Shown in pieces: positions 44,351 to 47,243 of a stretch of 64,000 nt of DNA. The stretch is from Timema cristinae (lineage: Eukaryota > Arthropoda > Insecta > Phasmatodea > Timematidae): contig JBCFYV010000024.1 in assembly GCA_039000515.1 (NCBI GenBank), forward strand, positions 39,904,435 through 39,968,434, given 5' to 3'. Position 1 is the stretch's first letter. The number at the start of each line of letters is the position of its first letter. Position numbers and translations under genes: made by a program. The notes under the pieces were generated by a model. The model worked only from the letters and a program-made list of their open reading frames with translations. It was not told the DNA's origin and searched no databases.

Positions 44351-47243
44351 TATTATTATTATATTATTATTATTAGCACCGCGTCTTACTACCCGTTCGG
44401 GTTATACGCACTTATGCTAATTTGTAAATGGTAGGGTGTATGTGAGATGAAATGAAGGACCTACAGTTTAACGTGGAATCCGAACCACGGTGGAGGCCTG
44501 GCATTCCCCCATTCACAAGATGTCTTGTCAGAGGTGAAGGAAGAGTTTGGTAATCTCCTTCATATTAATTGAACTGTACATCCATCCACTGTTGTGAGTC
44601 AAGATTTGTAACGAGCTGGGTGACCTGGTGGTCTAGGGTAAGGTGTCAGACTTCTATGCTGGCGGCCGGGGTTCAATCCTCGGTCCGGCACAGATTTATC
44701 TGATTTCCAAACCCTTCCTTCACCTCTGACAAGACATCTTGTGGATGTGTGGAATTCCAGGCCTCCACCGTGGTTCGGATTCCACGTTAAACTGTAGGTC
44801 CTTCATTTCATCTCACAAACACCCTACATTACACATTAGCGTAAGTGCGTATAACCGAACGGGTAGTAAGACGCGGTGCTAATAATAATAATGTAACGAG
44901 CTGTAGGTACAAGTAATGTTTTTAAATGAGCCTGTATCAGTGGACACGAGGGCTAAACGTCAAGCTCATCTAGTCTGGTTTACCAAGTACGGGGAGGTAG
45001 AGGCTTAAGTCCCAGCCGAAATAATTTAGGGTGGTTTCTCCATCCATACCCCATTAGTGTAGCTAGTTGGTAATATCCATGACCTAGACCAAGACCTAGT
45101 GCAAATAGCTGAATGGATAACCATCAGTATTGTCCCGGCGATTCGTGAAACACTTTAAACTAAGTTTATGACTGTGGTAAATATCCTAATTAATTAGATG
45201 AGATCGATAAATACATATTCTGGCTATTTATAATTATTAAAATCAGAGTAAAACTATACACAGTGTCTCATTTCTACTAGGCTTGATGCCATTTTGATCA
45301 TAGTCCCTAATAGGATTAATTTGAGGGAGTTGGATTATGAATTTTAATGTCATCTAAATGTATCACCATTAGTATGTAGAAAATATGATATAATGATTTT
45401 TTTTAAATACCATTCTGCTAGGGTTAGAGCTGATATGTCAGTTTTTAAGGAAATACTGGCCAATGGTGCAAAACACAACCGCTGGTTCTCAAATTATTAT
45501 CAACATCAACCAAACGACATCCATTCTATAGCTCGAGCCCTGCACCAAATTTTTCATCTTTTATTTTGATATATTCTTTTTAAAAACATTATATAAATGC
45601 TTTTTCAAATATTATTATTAATATACAACTTTATTTTACCAAACAGAGTCCAAACAATAATAAAAATCAATATATTAAATTGTGTATCTCATTAAAGGAA
45701 AGACGTGACCTTTTAAGTGACTCACTGACCTCACTTTTGAGATCAGAATGAAGTTGATATGGTAATAAAAATAATTATTACTAAACTTAGAATTAAAGCT
45801 AAATAAGTTAATTAAAAATATAATTAGTTTTCGTTCAAAAAATTTAATGAACACATAACAATTTTAGTTATCATAAAAGAGGACAACATATTATTAGAAA
45901 TTTTGTTTGGAAATTAAAGTTAACTTACAGCACATTAGCCCACATATTGAAAAATAATGATATCGTTGTTAAAAAAAATTGGTAGCTCATTACTTAAATA
46001 ACTTTTATAAAAACTTAACGTGGTTTGAGAAAGGCCTCTTTTCAATCTATATTAATAAAATGAGGTTCGATTGTCTGTCTGTCATGAGCGTTGTGGGATA
46101 TCTACCGCATGCGGAGATGTGAAATTAAAGAAACAAAAAAGATTAGCCCTTGTGCAAGGACATGTGTACCTCAAGGCCGGAATTTTAAATTTTGGATTTG
46201 AATTTTTTTAATTAATTAAAAACTGGGTCAAAAGAAATAAAATGAAAAGTTATTTCTCTGTCTGAAGCAAATGAAAGCTTTTCCAAGCGTAACCAAGCTA
46301 GGATTAATATAATAATCTGATACCATTCCTCTTTTCTCGACTTTATTTTGTCTAACAAATGAAAGTGACAGCCCGAATGTGGCTCTTATAATAAAAAGAG
46401 GAAGACAATTCCACACTTTTCATTGCTGTCAGTGGGCTAATTATAATGACTGCCTTTTAAGCAATACAGGTTTAAAGGATTTGTAGTTCGCTAAATGGTG
46501 GTACCAGTTGCGAATACCCTTAGTTCTAAAAAAGAAATAAAGTACACAGGTATGTGTTAACTTTGATCAGTCATTATAATAATATAAAACAGACATCTGA
46601 TGAGATTGCTTAGATTTAATTTACATTTAACTTTAAAAAATTACCTACTTAATACAACAGGTATATGTTGATTACATAGGATTATATCCGCTGTCAATAA
46701 ATATCAATTTTTAAGTGGTTAATAAATATGTCATATGTTCACAAAATAATATAGCTTTATATAAAATAAAACTAATACTTTAAAAACTGTAGTTATTAAA
46801 CCGTAATATGTTTAACCTTTTTTTTTCATCCTTAATACCTATTGAGAAGTGTTTTTCTATGATTGTAAATTTAATAAAAGTGCCTTTTTATTAGGTACTA
46901 TCTAGTCTTATAGTTTAAATTTGTATTATACAACTTTTGGATTGAAAAATATTTCCCAACAATAATTTTGTATTATCGAGATAAACTTCACGAAAGGAAG
47001 TCATCCTAAGTAAGCAATTTTACCTTTCTCCTTGCTTGGACATTTGTTATTAATATTGTTTAGATTTAAATTTCTTACTTACACGGTTTGTAAATAGTGC
47101 AATGCCTATCTACGTATGATTGTTTTCCCTTGTAATGGACTTACCAAGAGTGACATATCAAAGTCGTAATCCTGACACAGGATACGATAGATCTTCCAGT
47201 CTTCGTCTGTGTCTCCTTCCACCCTGTCTTCGTCACGTTCCAT
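1..47243 (-). CDS. CCDC170: CCDC170-like coiled-coil protein gene (whole locus, 3' end outside window)
   Basis: Multi-exon minus-strand gene read from splice sites. Exons run right to left: 47243-47145, 43624-43450, 31621-31499, 29108-29013, 27480-27349, 26398-26279, 22681-22511, 19842-19675, 19444-19298, 18568-18398, 16448-16248, 15935-15792, 11520-11357, 9954-9846 and 2619-2509. They add up to about 710 residues, nearly all charged heptad coiled coil. From family knowledge, vertebrate CCDC170 is about 715 aa and is linked to Golgi-associated microtubule organisation. The last exons (ERDEANLR, then [12 protein letters not shown], then [17 protein letters not shown]) resemble the C-terminal third of CCDC170 as I remember it. 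Rootletin was considered because of the coiled coil, but it is about 2000 aa. The final coding exon and stop lie left of base 1. Links among exons 2, 3 and 4 are uncertain. No expression evidence is available here. Confidence 0.72.
2509..2619 (-). CDS. CCDC170: CCDC170-like coiled-coil exon, last one in the window
   Basis: 111 nt, 37 codons, phase 0/0, between TTTGTAG|ATC and GATCAG|GTGAGG. It encodes [20 protein letters not shown] then [17 protein letters not shown]. The family's terminal region should follow, and I see no convincing exon between 2508 and 1, so the 3' end is outside. A 49-bp minisatellite of about 33 copies begins 30 bp upstream of this acceptor. Confidence 0.82.
2650..4269. 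repeat. 49-bp minisatellite, about 33 copies
   Basis: The unit runs from CATGGACACTAAACACACG through GTGGTGAAGAGGATCC to CTGTAATGATTC. Copies are almost identical; nearly all differences are one C/T site at the unit junction (TTCTCATGG or TTCCCATGG), plus two single-base variants. Each unit has a CACGTG E-box-like hexamer and a GGATCC site. The array starts 30 bp upstream of the exon acceptor at 2620. Confidence 0.97.
4290..5190. other. AT-rich segment bounded by about 55-bp inverted repeats
   Basis: Sequence around 4300-4360 (containing TTATGGTTAGTTATTTTAAT) recurs inverted around 5120-5185 (ATTAAAATAACTAACCATAA). Between them, at about 4930-4975, is a GC-richer motif (CGACGCGTCGTTGGCGTCAT) of a kind I associate with retroelement 3' regions. 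No transposase or reverse transcriptase frame is visible. This may be a decayed foldback element. Confidence 0.4.
5190..5870. other. Intron sequence, nothing recognised
   Basis: AT-rich intron between the inverted repeat ending at 5190 and the interspersed repeat at 5870. The longest open frame (minus strand, 107 codons) has no family features or splice context. A short (AT)n run lies at about 5478-5490. Confidence 0.4.
5870..6340 (+). mobile_element. Degenerate interspersed repeat with (CAGT)n tail
   Basis: It begins with GTTGCCCGCGGCTTTGCTCG and ends at 6290-6335 with (AGTC)n followed by a T-rich stretch. This layout is typical of old non-LTR 3' ends scattered in invertebrate genomes. No coding capacity remains. 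Confidence 0.4.
6880..7215. other. GC- and CpG-rich island, origin unknown
   Basis: About 330 bp with many CpGs (CGCG at several places) inside otherwise AT-rich intron. A minus-strand frame of 101 codons spans it, but the product is Arg/Pro-rich and has no recognised domain or splice context. It may be part of an interspersed element or a regulatory CpG island. I do not call it a gene. Confidence 0.35.
7404..7470. repeat. (CA)n microsatellite, then (TA)n
   Basis: A run of about 22 CA dinucleotides is followed by TACATACATA and TATATATA. Simple intronic repeat. Confidence 0.95.
7690..7965 (+). mobile_element. tRNA-headed SINE with 'ATATAATCAGT' 3' tail (family D)
   Basis: A B-box-like site (GGATTCGATTCC) lies near 7765. 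The 3' end contains GTGCTGATATAATCAGTTGG, TTCAGAAAGTGCACGTTAAA and a short AAAT tail. The same 3' tail recurs at 26806, 43875 and 63779. Confidence 0.65.
7985..8175. repeat. Dispersed repeat E, copy 1
   Basis: Shares about 170 bp with 16785-16980: CACACTCCACTTGTTATG, CCCCAAGGTGCGTAAAGC, then CCCCAAGTTCATCACGTG and TACTTGTCTTGTCA. It is possibly SINE-derived. No open frame. Confidence 0.6.
8190..8465 (+). mobile_element. LINE 3' end (RTE-like), (GAT)n tail
   Basis: The plus frame reads [18 protein letters not shown] before decay, like the WYGHVxRM motif near the C-terminus of many non-LTR polymerase proteins. It ends with GCTGGAAGCTGTTTATGATG and (GAT)n, a tail common for RTE-type LINEs. A similar end lies at 57780-57820. 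Confidence 0.55.
8848..9062 (-). mobile_element. SINE type C (minus)
   Basis: Read on the minus strand, it starts at about 9060 with a head containing GGTGGCCACATGGTCTAAGG and runs through the GCGTGGAGGGAGAG body to the tail at 8848. It lies head to head with the next copy at 9095. Confidence 0.75.
9095..9347 (+). mobile_element. SINE type C (plus)
   Basis: Head TCGGTGGCCGCATGGTCTAT, B box GGTTCGAATCTCGG at about 9172, and a degenerate copy of the shared tail (GTAGTTAGACTCGGTGCTAA). A further headless fragment of the same family follows at 9370-9530. Confidence 0.8.
9530..9792 (+). mobile_element. SINE type C (plus)
   Basis: Head TAGGTGGCCGCGTGGTCTAA, B box GGTTCGATCCCAG, body CACGCAAATGAGGGCACA, and tail ACCCGAAAGGGTTGTAAGAC. 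It ends 54 bp downstream of the donor of the exon at 9846-9954. Confidence 0.82.
9846..9954 (-). CDS. CCDC170: CCDC170-like coiled-coil exon
   Basis: 109 nt, phase 2 in and phase 0 out, between TTCCCATAG|GGT and TACAAG|GTACCA. After the split Arg it reads [20 protein letters not shown] then [16 protein letters not shown]. This matches in style the C-terminal coiled coil of CCDC170, where a Lys-rich KKL-QKQV-RL-K segment is followed by an Ala/Glu stretch. Confidence 0.85.
10205..10515. mobile_element. Foldback MITE, about 310 bp
   Basis: The two halves are near-perfect inverted copies. The left half contains CGCTCAATACCAAACAGATA and AAGAAAGTAAGTTGAAGATA. The right half contains the reverse complements (TATCTTCGACTTACTTTC and TATCTGTTTGGTATTGAGCG). 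A short loop lies near 10350-10370. No coding capacity. Confidence 0.75.
10640..10860 (+). mobile_element. Degenerate SINE type C
   Basis: B-box region GGCTCAAATCCCGGGTGGGG near 10715, then a diverged body (CTTCCACGAAAGTTCGGGTA). The tail is truncated. Confidence 0.5.
11357..11520 (-). CDS. CCDC170: CCDC170-like coiled-coil exon, 5' half repeated upstream
   Basis: 164 nt, phase 0 in and phase 2 out, between TGTGTCAG|ACC and CTCAG|GTGATT. It encodes [20 protein letters not shown], then [17 protein letters not shown], ending [11 protein letters not shown] plus AG of an Arg codon. The AG joins the G that begins the next exon and restores Arg, which supports the model. The first 90 nt with the acceptor are duplicated four times immediately upstream in the intron. 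Confidence 0.85.
11521..12110 (-). repeat. Tandem partial copies of the 11.4-kb exon with acceptor
   Basis: Four copies of a 134-170 bp unit start at about 11573, 11711, 11849 and 12019. Each carries up to 92 nt of the exon's 5' half plus its acceptor and about 45 nt of intron. Three keep a YAG acceptor (AG at 11655-11656, 11793-11794, 11963-11964) in front of ACCTCCACAGTGTA; the farthest has lost it. The exon frame is open in the copy at 11573-11654, and a donor-like ACTAG|GTAGAG follows in the repeat. Confidence 0.85.
12415..12665 (+). mobile_element. SINE type B
   Basis: Head GACCCGCCTCGGTAGCGTAG, B box GGTTCGAATCTCGG, body CTCTCCCTCCACGCAATG, shared tail CCCGAACGGGTAGTAAGACG and (AAT)n end. 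Clear tRNA-derived SINE. Confidence 0.85.
12670..14640. other. Intron sequence, no gene seen
   Basis: AT-rich sequence with one headless SINE tail at about 13380-13525 (GACCGAATGGGTAGTAAGAC). Minus-strand frames at 13163-13348 and 14382-14597 lack coiled-coil character and splice sites, so they are not called. Confidence 0.5.
14754..15236. repeat. 46-bp minisatellite, about 10 copies
   Basis: The unit joins CCAGTCCACCTCATTACACC with CTATCCCTATCTTGAGCTAG. Copies are more diverged than in the other arrays, with substitutions in every unit. It lies about 550 bp downstream of the exon at 15792-15935, and is the only large array not touching a splice site. Confidence 0.93.
15792..15935 (-). CDS. 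CCDC170: CCDC170-like exon (helical, less coiled)
   Basis: 144 nt, 48 codons, phase 0/0, between TTTGCAG|TTC and GATAAG|GTAAAA. It encodes [20 protein letters not shown] then [20 protein letters not shown]. The region is rich in Leu and Phe and looks like a small helical domain between coiled coils. The (T)n pyrimidine tract in front of the acceptor is strong. Confidence 0.78.
16248..16448 (-). CDS. CCDC170: CCDC170-like coiled-coil exon
   Basis: 201 nt, 67 codons, phase 0/0, between TTTCCAG|CAA and AACACG|GTATGG. It encodes [20 protein letters not shown], then [20 protein letters not shown], ending [12 protein letters not shown]. It is one of the longest exons and a continuous coiled coil. 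Confidence 0.82.
16785..16985. repeat. Dispersed repeat E, copy 2
   Basis: Matches 7985-8175 along its length: ACACTCTACTTGCTATG, GGTGCATACAGCGCCAAC, CCCCAAGTTCATAACGTG. Intronic, no open frame. Confidence 0.6.
17583..18152. mobile_element. 570-bp foldback element with tRNA-like termini
   Basis: Two arms of about 250 bp are inverted copies. Each arm ends in a tRNA-like sequence with its 3' end pointing outward. It carries an A-box-like TAGCTCAGTGGTTAGAGCA (TAGCTCAG is CAGCTCAG in the right arm) and a B-box-like GAGTTCGATTCC, plus acceptor-stem-like TCCTGGA and TCCAGG. The inner arms include GCCATCTTCGACTTGGTAG. A single left-arm relative lies at 62575-62830. No coding capacity. Confidence 0.75.
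18398..18568 (-). CDS. CCDC170: CCDC170-like exon with conserved central block
   Basis: 171 nt, 57 codons, phase 0/0, donor AGCTCG|GTGAGT. The acceptor is CAGAG|GAC; an alternative CAG|AG two bases upstream would change the phase. It encodes [20 protein letters not shown], then [20 protein letters not shown], ending [10 protein letters not shown]. The block with Pro and Phe between two helices suggests a conserved non-coil hinge. Confidence 0.8.
19298..19444 (-). CDS. CCDC170: CCDC170-like coiled-coil exon with a microsatellite acceptor tract
   Basis: 147 nt, 49 codons, between TTGTAG|GAA and AGAGGT|GTGAGC (phase 0). A G|GTGTGA donor two bases earlier is possible. It encodes [20 protein letters not shown], then [20 protein letters not shown], ending EATICQLRG. 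The acceptor pyrimidine tract is a (GTT)n repeat, seen as (CAA)8 at 19447-19470 on the plus strand. Length change in that repeat would alter the acceptor directly. Confidence 0.78.
19675..19842 (-). CDS. CCDC170: CCDC170-like coiled-coil exon
   Basis: 168 nt, 56 codons, phase 0/0, between TGTTTCAG|GAG and AGACAG|GTAGGG. It encodes [20 protein letters not shown], then [20 protein letters not shown], ending [10 protein letters not shown]. This is a classic heptad coiled coil with regular Leu and charged residues. Confidence 0.8.
20266..20555 (+). mobile_element. SINE type A
   Basis: Head GGTGACCTGGTGGTCTAGGG, B box GGTTCAATCCTCAG, middle GCCTCCACCATGGTTCGGAT, tail CCCGAACGGGTAGTAACACG and (TAA)n. 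Full length. Confidence 0.88.
20700..21090. mobile_element. MITE family 'GCGAGAAAAG', copy 1 (diverged)
   Basis: Begins near GGTGGGGCAAAAGAGAGCGG and ends near TCATCCCGCGCTCCTTTAAA, giving GC-rich inverted ends around an AT-rich core. Internal words (CAAATGTTATGTTCGTGATA, TGTCATGGGCATGACGG) recall the copies at 23237 and 28248. Confidence 0.45.
21096..22474. repeat. 44-bp minisatellite, about 31 copies
   Basis: The unit joins GGTGATTGTGACAACTACCT with AGTTTATCATGGCTCCCACGAG. Units are homogeneous up to about 22150. The right-hand 7-8 units are a diverged subfamily (CTGGCTCACACAGCAGTA). The array ends about 37 bp from the donor of the exon at 22511-22681. Confidence 0.96.
22511..22681 (-). 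CDS. CCDC170: CCDC170-like coiled-coil exon
   Basis: 171 nt, 57 codons, phase 0/0, between CTTGCAG|GTC and GTACAG|GTGGGG. It encodes [20 protein letters not shown], then [15 protein letters not shown], ending [11 protein letters not shown] helical stretch leads into a short break with Ser/Pro (CSPEG), followed by a new helix. The 44-bp minisatellite of the next intron begins about 37 bp beyond the donor. A type-B SINE lies 46 bp upstream of the acceptor. Confidence 0.8.
22727..22990 (+). mobile_element. SINE type B
   Basis: Head GACCCGCCTCGGTGGCGTAG, B box GGTTCGAATATCGC, body TCTTCCACGCAAATGTGG, a tail resembling CCTAATGGGTATTAAAGCG, and an A-rich end. Confidence 0.85.
23237..23597. mobile_element. 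MITE family 'GCGAGAAAAG', copy 2
   Basis: Terminal inverted repeats of about 20 bp: left GGGGACACCAGAAAAGATAA, right TTATCTTTTCTCGCGTCCCC. The core is AT-rich with further inverted words around GACAATTTTTTAAATGAAGAG. About 360 bp, no coding capacity. Confidence 0.7.
23755..24045 (+). mobile_element. SINE type A
   Basis: Full-length copy: GGTGACCTGGTTTTCTAGGG head, GGTTCAATCCTCGG B box, shared tail CCCGAACGGGTAGTAAGACG with (AAT)n. Confidence 0.88.
24690..25305. mobile_element. Non-autonomous DNA element with imperfect TIRs
   Basis: Left end AAGTCTAGCACACACTAGG...TTGTTTGCAAAC resembles the inverted right end AAGCCTAGTACGCACTTGG...TTGTTTGCCAAC over about 36 bp. The interior is rich in TTGGAAAC/GTTTCCAA words. 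Frames inside are short, and I saw no transposase motif. Confidence 0.5.
25592..25855 (+). mobile_element. SINE type A, 5'-truncated
   Basis: Starts at the B box (GGTTCAATCCTCGGTATCGG) and runs to the shared tail CCCGAACGGGTAGTAAGACG and (ATA)n. 5' truncation is typical of target-primed integration. Confidence 0.82.
26036..26278. repeat. 60-bp tandem repeat, 4 copies, abutting a donor
   Basis: The unit joins CTTACTGTGAACTACGTC, TTACTGTAGATGCCTGTTAT and CAAAAGAATGAAAGAGTGTC. Copies are nearly identical. On the gene strand each unit contains GTAAGTGGACAC, the donor used by the exon at 26279-26398. The plus-strand frame through the array is an artefact of the unit length, a multiple of three. 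Confidence 0.95.
26279..26398 (-). CDS. CCDC170: CCDC170-like coiled-coil exon beside a 60-bp repeat
   Basis: 120 nt, 40 codons, phase 0/0, between ATATAG|GAA and AAA|GTAAGT. It encodes [20 protein letters not shown] then [20 protein letters not shown], a strong coiled coil. The consensus donor is also the first bases of a 60-bp tandem repeat that continues into the intron, so each repeat unit carries another GTAAGT-type site. Confidence 0.78.
26806..26870 (+). mobile_element. SINE family D tail fragment
   Basis: Only the 3' tail is present: GTGTTGATATAATCAGTCGG, then AAAGTGAACGTTAAATACC. Confidence 0.6.
26901..27119. mobile_element. 219-bp MITE with TA target duplication
   Basis: Starts CAGTAGCCCCATGGCTTCTT and ends with its exact inverse AAGAAGCCATGGGGCTACTG. 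It is flanked by TA at 26899-26900 and 27120-27121. The interior holds a second palindrome (TTCTGACAGTCAACATTTA... inverted near 27055-27075). A CAGT start and TA duplication fit Tc1/mariner-type MITEs. Confidence 0.85.
27349..27480 (-). CDS. CCDC170: CCDC170-like coiled-coil exon
   Basis: 132 nt, 44 codons, phase 0/0, between ATATTCAG|CTG and ATCCAG|GTGAGA. It encodes [20 protein letters not shown] and onward to [12 protein letters not shown], a continuous amphipathic helix rich in Gln, Glu, Lys and Arg with Leu at heptad positions. It is one of the clearest exons of the locus. A 219-bp TA-flanked MITE (26901-27119) lies 230 bp downstream in the next intron. Confidence 0.78.
28248..28602. 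mobile_element. MITE family 'GCGAGAAAAG', copy 3
   Basis: Left end AGGGAGCAAAAGTAAAGGAC and right end CCTTTTCTTGCGTCCC are inverted relatives. The interior shares TATCTGTCAAGGGTGTCCTG (inverted) and TCTACTGGAAATGTTTTATT with the copy at 23237. Confidence 0.6.
28727..29010 (+). mobile_element. SINE type A ending inside a splice donor
   Basis: Head GGTGACCTAATAAGGTGTC, B box GGTTCAATCCTCGG, and a diverged tail ending (AATAAT)n at 29010. The next two plus-strand bases, AC, are the GT of the donor of the exon at 29013-29108, so the intron begins within the SINE tail. Confidence 0.85.
29013..29108 (-). CDS. CCDC170: CCDC170-like coiled-coil exon
   Basis: 96 nt, 32 codons, phase 0/0, between TTCTTAG|GTG and GAG|GTAATT. 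The peptide begins [20 protein letters not shown] and ends YKRDRLLQE, with clear heptad spacing. The donor is unusual: everything after its GT is the (ATT)n tail of a SINE that ends at 29010. Confidence 0.72.
29228..29490 (+). mobile_element. SINE type A, 5'-truncated
   Basis: Starts just before the B box (GGGTTTCAATCCTCGG). Shared tail CCCGAACGGGTAGTAAGACG, then a long (AAT)n of about 13 units. Confidence 0.83.
29520..30376. other. Intron sequence, no gene seen
   Basis: AT-rich sequence with a G run at 30297-30306. A short GC-richer stretch lies at about 30110-30180. No exon-like frame with splice signals. Confidence 0.45.
30377..30590 (+). mobile_element. SINE type C
   Basis: Head TTGGTGGCCACATGGTCTAA, weak B box GGCTCAAATCCTGC, internal deletion in the body, tail TGTAAGACGCGGTGCTAAAG. 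Confidence 0.75.
30820..31490. other. Intron sequence, no gene seen
   Basis: AT-rich, no recognised repeat or exon on either strand. Confidence 0.4.
31499..31621 (-). CDS. CCDC170: CCDC170-like N-terminal exon (probable)
   Basis: 123 nt lie between an acceptor (CTGACCCAG|TTC) and a donor (CGTG|GTAATA), phase 1 in and phase 1 out. The entry phase fits the exit of exon 2. The frame reads [20 protein letters not shown] then [14 protein letters not shown], which turns helical and Gln/Arg-rich as expected at the start of a coiled coil. Its exit phase does not join directly to the phase-0 exon at 29.1 kb. Either an intervening exon is missing or the donor is different. Confidence 0.4.
31640..32890. 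other. Intron sequence, no gene seen
   Basis: A purine-rich stretch at 31668-31695 (GAGAGGGGGGTGGGGGAGAG) and a C run near 31868 stand out. The rest is AT-rich with no supported exon or element. Confidence 0.4.
32892..33275 (+). mobile_element. SINE type C split by a small insertion
   Basis: Head TGGGTGACCGCATGGTCTAA and body/tail (GGTAGTAAGACGCGGTGCTG) are separated by about 115 extra bases at roughly 32946-33062. The insert has inverted words near its ends (CGTAGGAATT and AATTCCTACCG), so it may be a tiny MITE. Confidence 0.75.
33421..33600 (-). CDS. Tentative small exon or ORF with an internal 31-nt duplication
   Basis: An open minus-strand frame contains [20 protein letters not shown] followed by [16 protein letters not shown]. 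It has a possible acceptor (CTTGCCAG|TAC) and a possible donor (ACTCTA|GTGAGG). A 31-nt stretch encoding [10 protein letters not shown] occurs twice, about 116 bp apart. If it is an exon, its exit phase does not fit the exon at 31.5 kb, so it may be an alternative exon or simply non-coding. It lies just left of the start of the 4-kb duplicated segment. Confidence 0.22.
33830..34745. mobile_element. Nested SINE debris (repeated at 37860-38815)
   Basis: At least three fragments carry the shared tail. One is on the plus strand ending ACCCGTACGGGTAATAAAAC at 34070-34090. Minus copies occur at 34110-34460 and 34485-34570, and a bare tail (CGTCTTACTACCCGTTCGGG) at 34706-34730. Heads are diverged (GTCAAGCTCATCTAGTCTTG also occurs near 44958). 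Confidence 0.55.
35095..35255 (-). mobile_element. Repeat F, part left of hAT (also 39165-39325)
   Basis: GATTAGCCTGTACTTATTAA and CATCTTTTCCGTGGGGACTC match 51245-51345 of the uninterrupted copy. The hAT insertion follows directly. Confidence 0.75.
35256..37602 (+). mobile_element. hAT element, truncated left copy
   Basis: Begins with the 5' TIR CAGGCGCGGATACAGGGGGG and the flanking duplication GATGAGGG (35248-35255). It ends inside the transposase gene where the 4-kb tandem unit breaks. Identical in sequence to the left part of the complete copy at 39326. Confidence 0.9.
36366..37577 (+). pseudogene. hAT transposase fragment, N-terminal 403 codons
   Basis: Same frame as 40436-41647. The first ATG is at 36366 ([14 protein letters not shown]); the frame is open 24 bases further left but from a TTG. 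It ends at an in-frame TAG and then at the duplication breakpoint, so no C-terminal dimerisation domain is present. It cannot encode an active transposase. Confidence 0.9.
37603..41672. repeat. 4.03-kb tandem duplication, right copy (noisy start)
   Basis: Bases 37603 to about 38160 match 33573-34090 but with many homopolymer expansions and contractions (such as GGGGGTCCTAAAAATCCC and ACCTTTTTATCCCGGGGG). From 38161 on, the match is almost exact, with only a handful of single-base indels. The abrupt change in quality points to unpolished long-read sequence or a mis-joined haplotype. Confidence 0.93.
39326..43025 (+). mobile_element. Complete hAT DNA transposon, 3.7 kb
   Basis: 5' TIR CAGGCGCGGATACAGGGGGG pairs with the 3' end GGATCCGCGCCTG (inverted CAGGCGCGGATCC). 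It is flanked by perfect 8-bp duplications GATGAGGG at 39318-39325 and 43026-43033, as hAT elements make. The target is repeat F; an uninterrupted relative at 51200-51512 serves as an empty site. A long (ATT)n lies near the 3' end. Confidence 0.95.
40436..42821 (+). pseudogene. hAT transposase (ZMYM1-like/TTF zinc-finger type), disabled
   Basis: Part 1 (40436-41647, 403 aa) has a TTF-type zinc-finger region ([12 protein letters not shown]... YCIACVLFG... [11 protein letters not shown]). It also has RNase-H-like blocks with [19 protein letters not shown] and [13 protein letters not shown], where the first two catalytic Asp are expected. After the in-frame TAG at 41645 the frame continues ([16 protein letters not shown]) to a TGA near 41764, then shifts. 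Part 2 (41880-42821) ends with the hAT dimerisation signature [17 protein letters not shown] and MLNIHRSIE. At least two stops and one frameshift make it inactive unless supplied in trans. Homologues are often annotated zinc finger MYM-type protein 1-like. Confidence 0.9.
43026..43228 (-). mobile_element. Repeat F, part right of hAT, with tRNA-like head
   Basis: Continues the element interrupted by hAT: ATTCCCCTTTCAGAAAAA and CAAGCCGGGAATCGAACAGA. On the minus strand the end near 43225 is tRNA-like (B box GTTCGATTCCCGG). This is therefore a minus-strand SINE (family F). Confidence 0.75.
43450..43624 (-). CDS. CCDC170: CCDC170-like exon 2 (probable)
   Basis: A pyrimidine-rich acceptor (TGTTTACAG|TTT) opens an in-frame 175-nt stretch that ends at GAGG|GTAAAA, taking phase 0 to phase 1. 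The peptide starts [12 protein letters not shown] and turns Ser/Asn/Arg-rich ([20 protein letters not shown], ending ARTRNE). It is not coiled coil, so it would be a disordered N-terminal region. Its entry phase agrees with exon 1 and its exit phase agrees with the exon at 31.5 kb. No family match is visible, hence the moderate confidence. Confidence 0.45.
43715..43960 (+). mobile_element. tRNA-headed SINE family D, full length
   Basis: Head TTTAGCTCGGTCGGTAGCGT (A box), B box GGTTCGATTCCTGG, middle CACAGTGATGAATTAACGGG, tail ACTGATATAATCAGTCGG and GTGCATGTTAAATACC. Best copy of the family. Confidence 0.85.
43992..44245 (-). mobile_element. SINE type C (minus)
   Basis: Tail at left (GCGTCTTACTGCCCATTCGG), body GCATTTGCGTGGAGAGAAAG, B box inverted (GGGATCGAACCACGATC), head inverted CTTAGATCATGCGGCCACCA. 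Confidence 0.85.
44287..44575 (-). mobile_element. SINE type A (minus) with long (ATT)n tail
   Basis: (ATT)n from 44287 to about 44376, then GCACCGCGTCTTACTACCCG and the inverted SINE A middle (ATCCGAACCACGGTGGAGGC). It is 5'-truncated near 44560. Confidence 0.85.
44617..44893 (+). mobile_element. SINE type A
   Basis: Full length: GGTGACCTGGTGGTCTAGGG head, GGTTCAATCCTCGG B box, tail CCGAACGGGTAGTAAGACGC and (TAA)n. Confidence 0.88.
44900..47140. other. Intron 1 of CCDC170-like gene, no gene seen
   Basis: AT-rich. A SINE-like head fragment (GTCAAGCTCATCTAGTCTGG) lies at 44958-44980. A repeat start (TCTATATTAATAAAATGAGG, then TGTCTGTCTGTC) lies at 46048-46085. The minus frame at 46228-46416 has no supporting features. 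Confidence 0.45.
47145..47243 (-). CDS. CCDC170: CCDC170-like exon 1 (start codon)
   Basis: The ATG is at 47243 and the open frame runs 33 codons, beginning [20 protein letters not shown] and ending DMSLL. It stops at a consensus donor, TTG|GTAAGT (phase 0). The peptide is acidic and has no signal sequence. This is the rightmost exon with a good donor, so it is taken as the translation start. A non-coding 5' exon further right cannot be excluded. Confidence 0.6.

Noticed and set aside
2509..47243. Rootletin (CROCC) as identity of the coiled-coil gene
   Set aside because: Several exons look rootletin-like, but total length (about 710 aa) and the C-terminal exon series fit CCDC170 better. A profile search would settle it.
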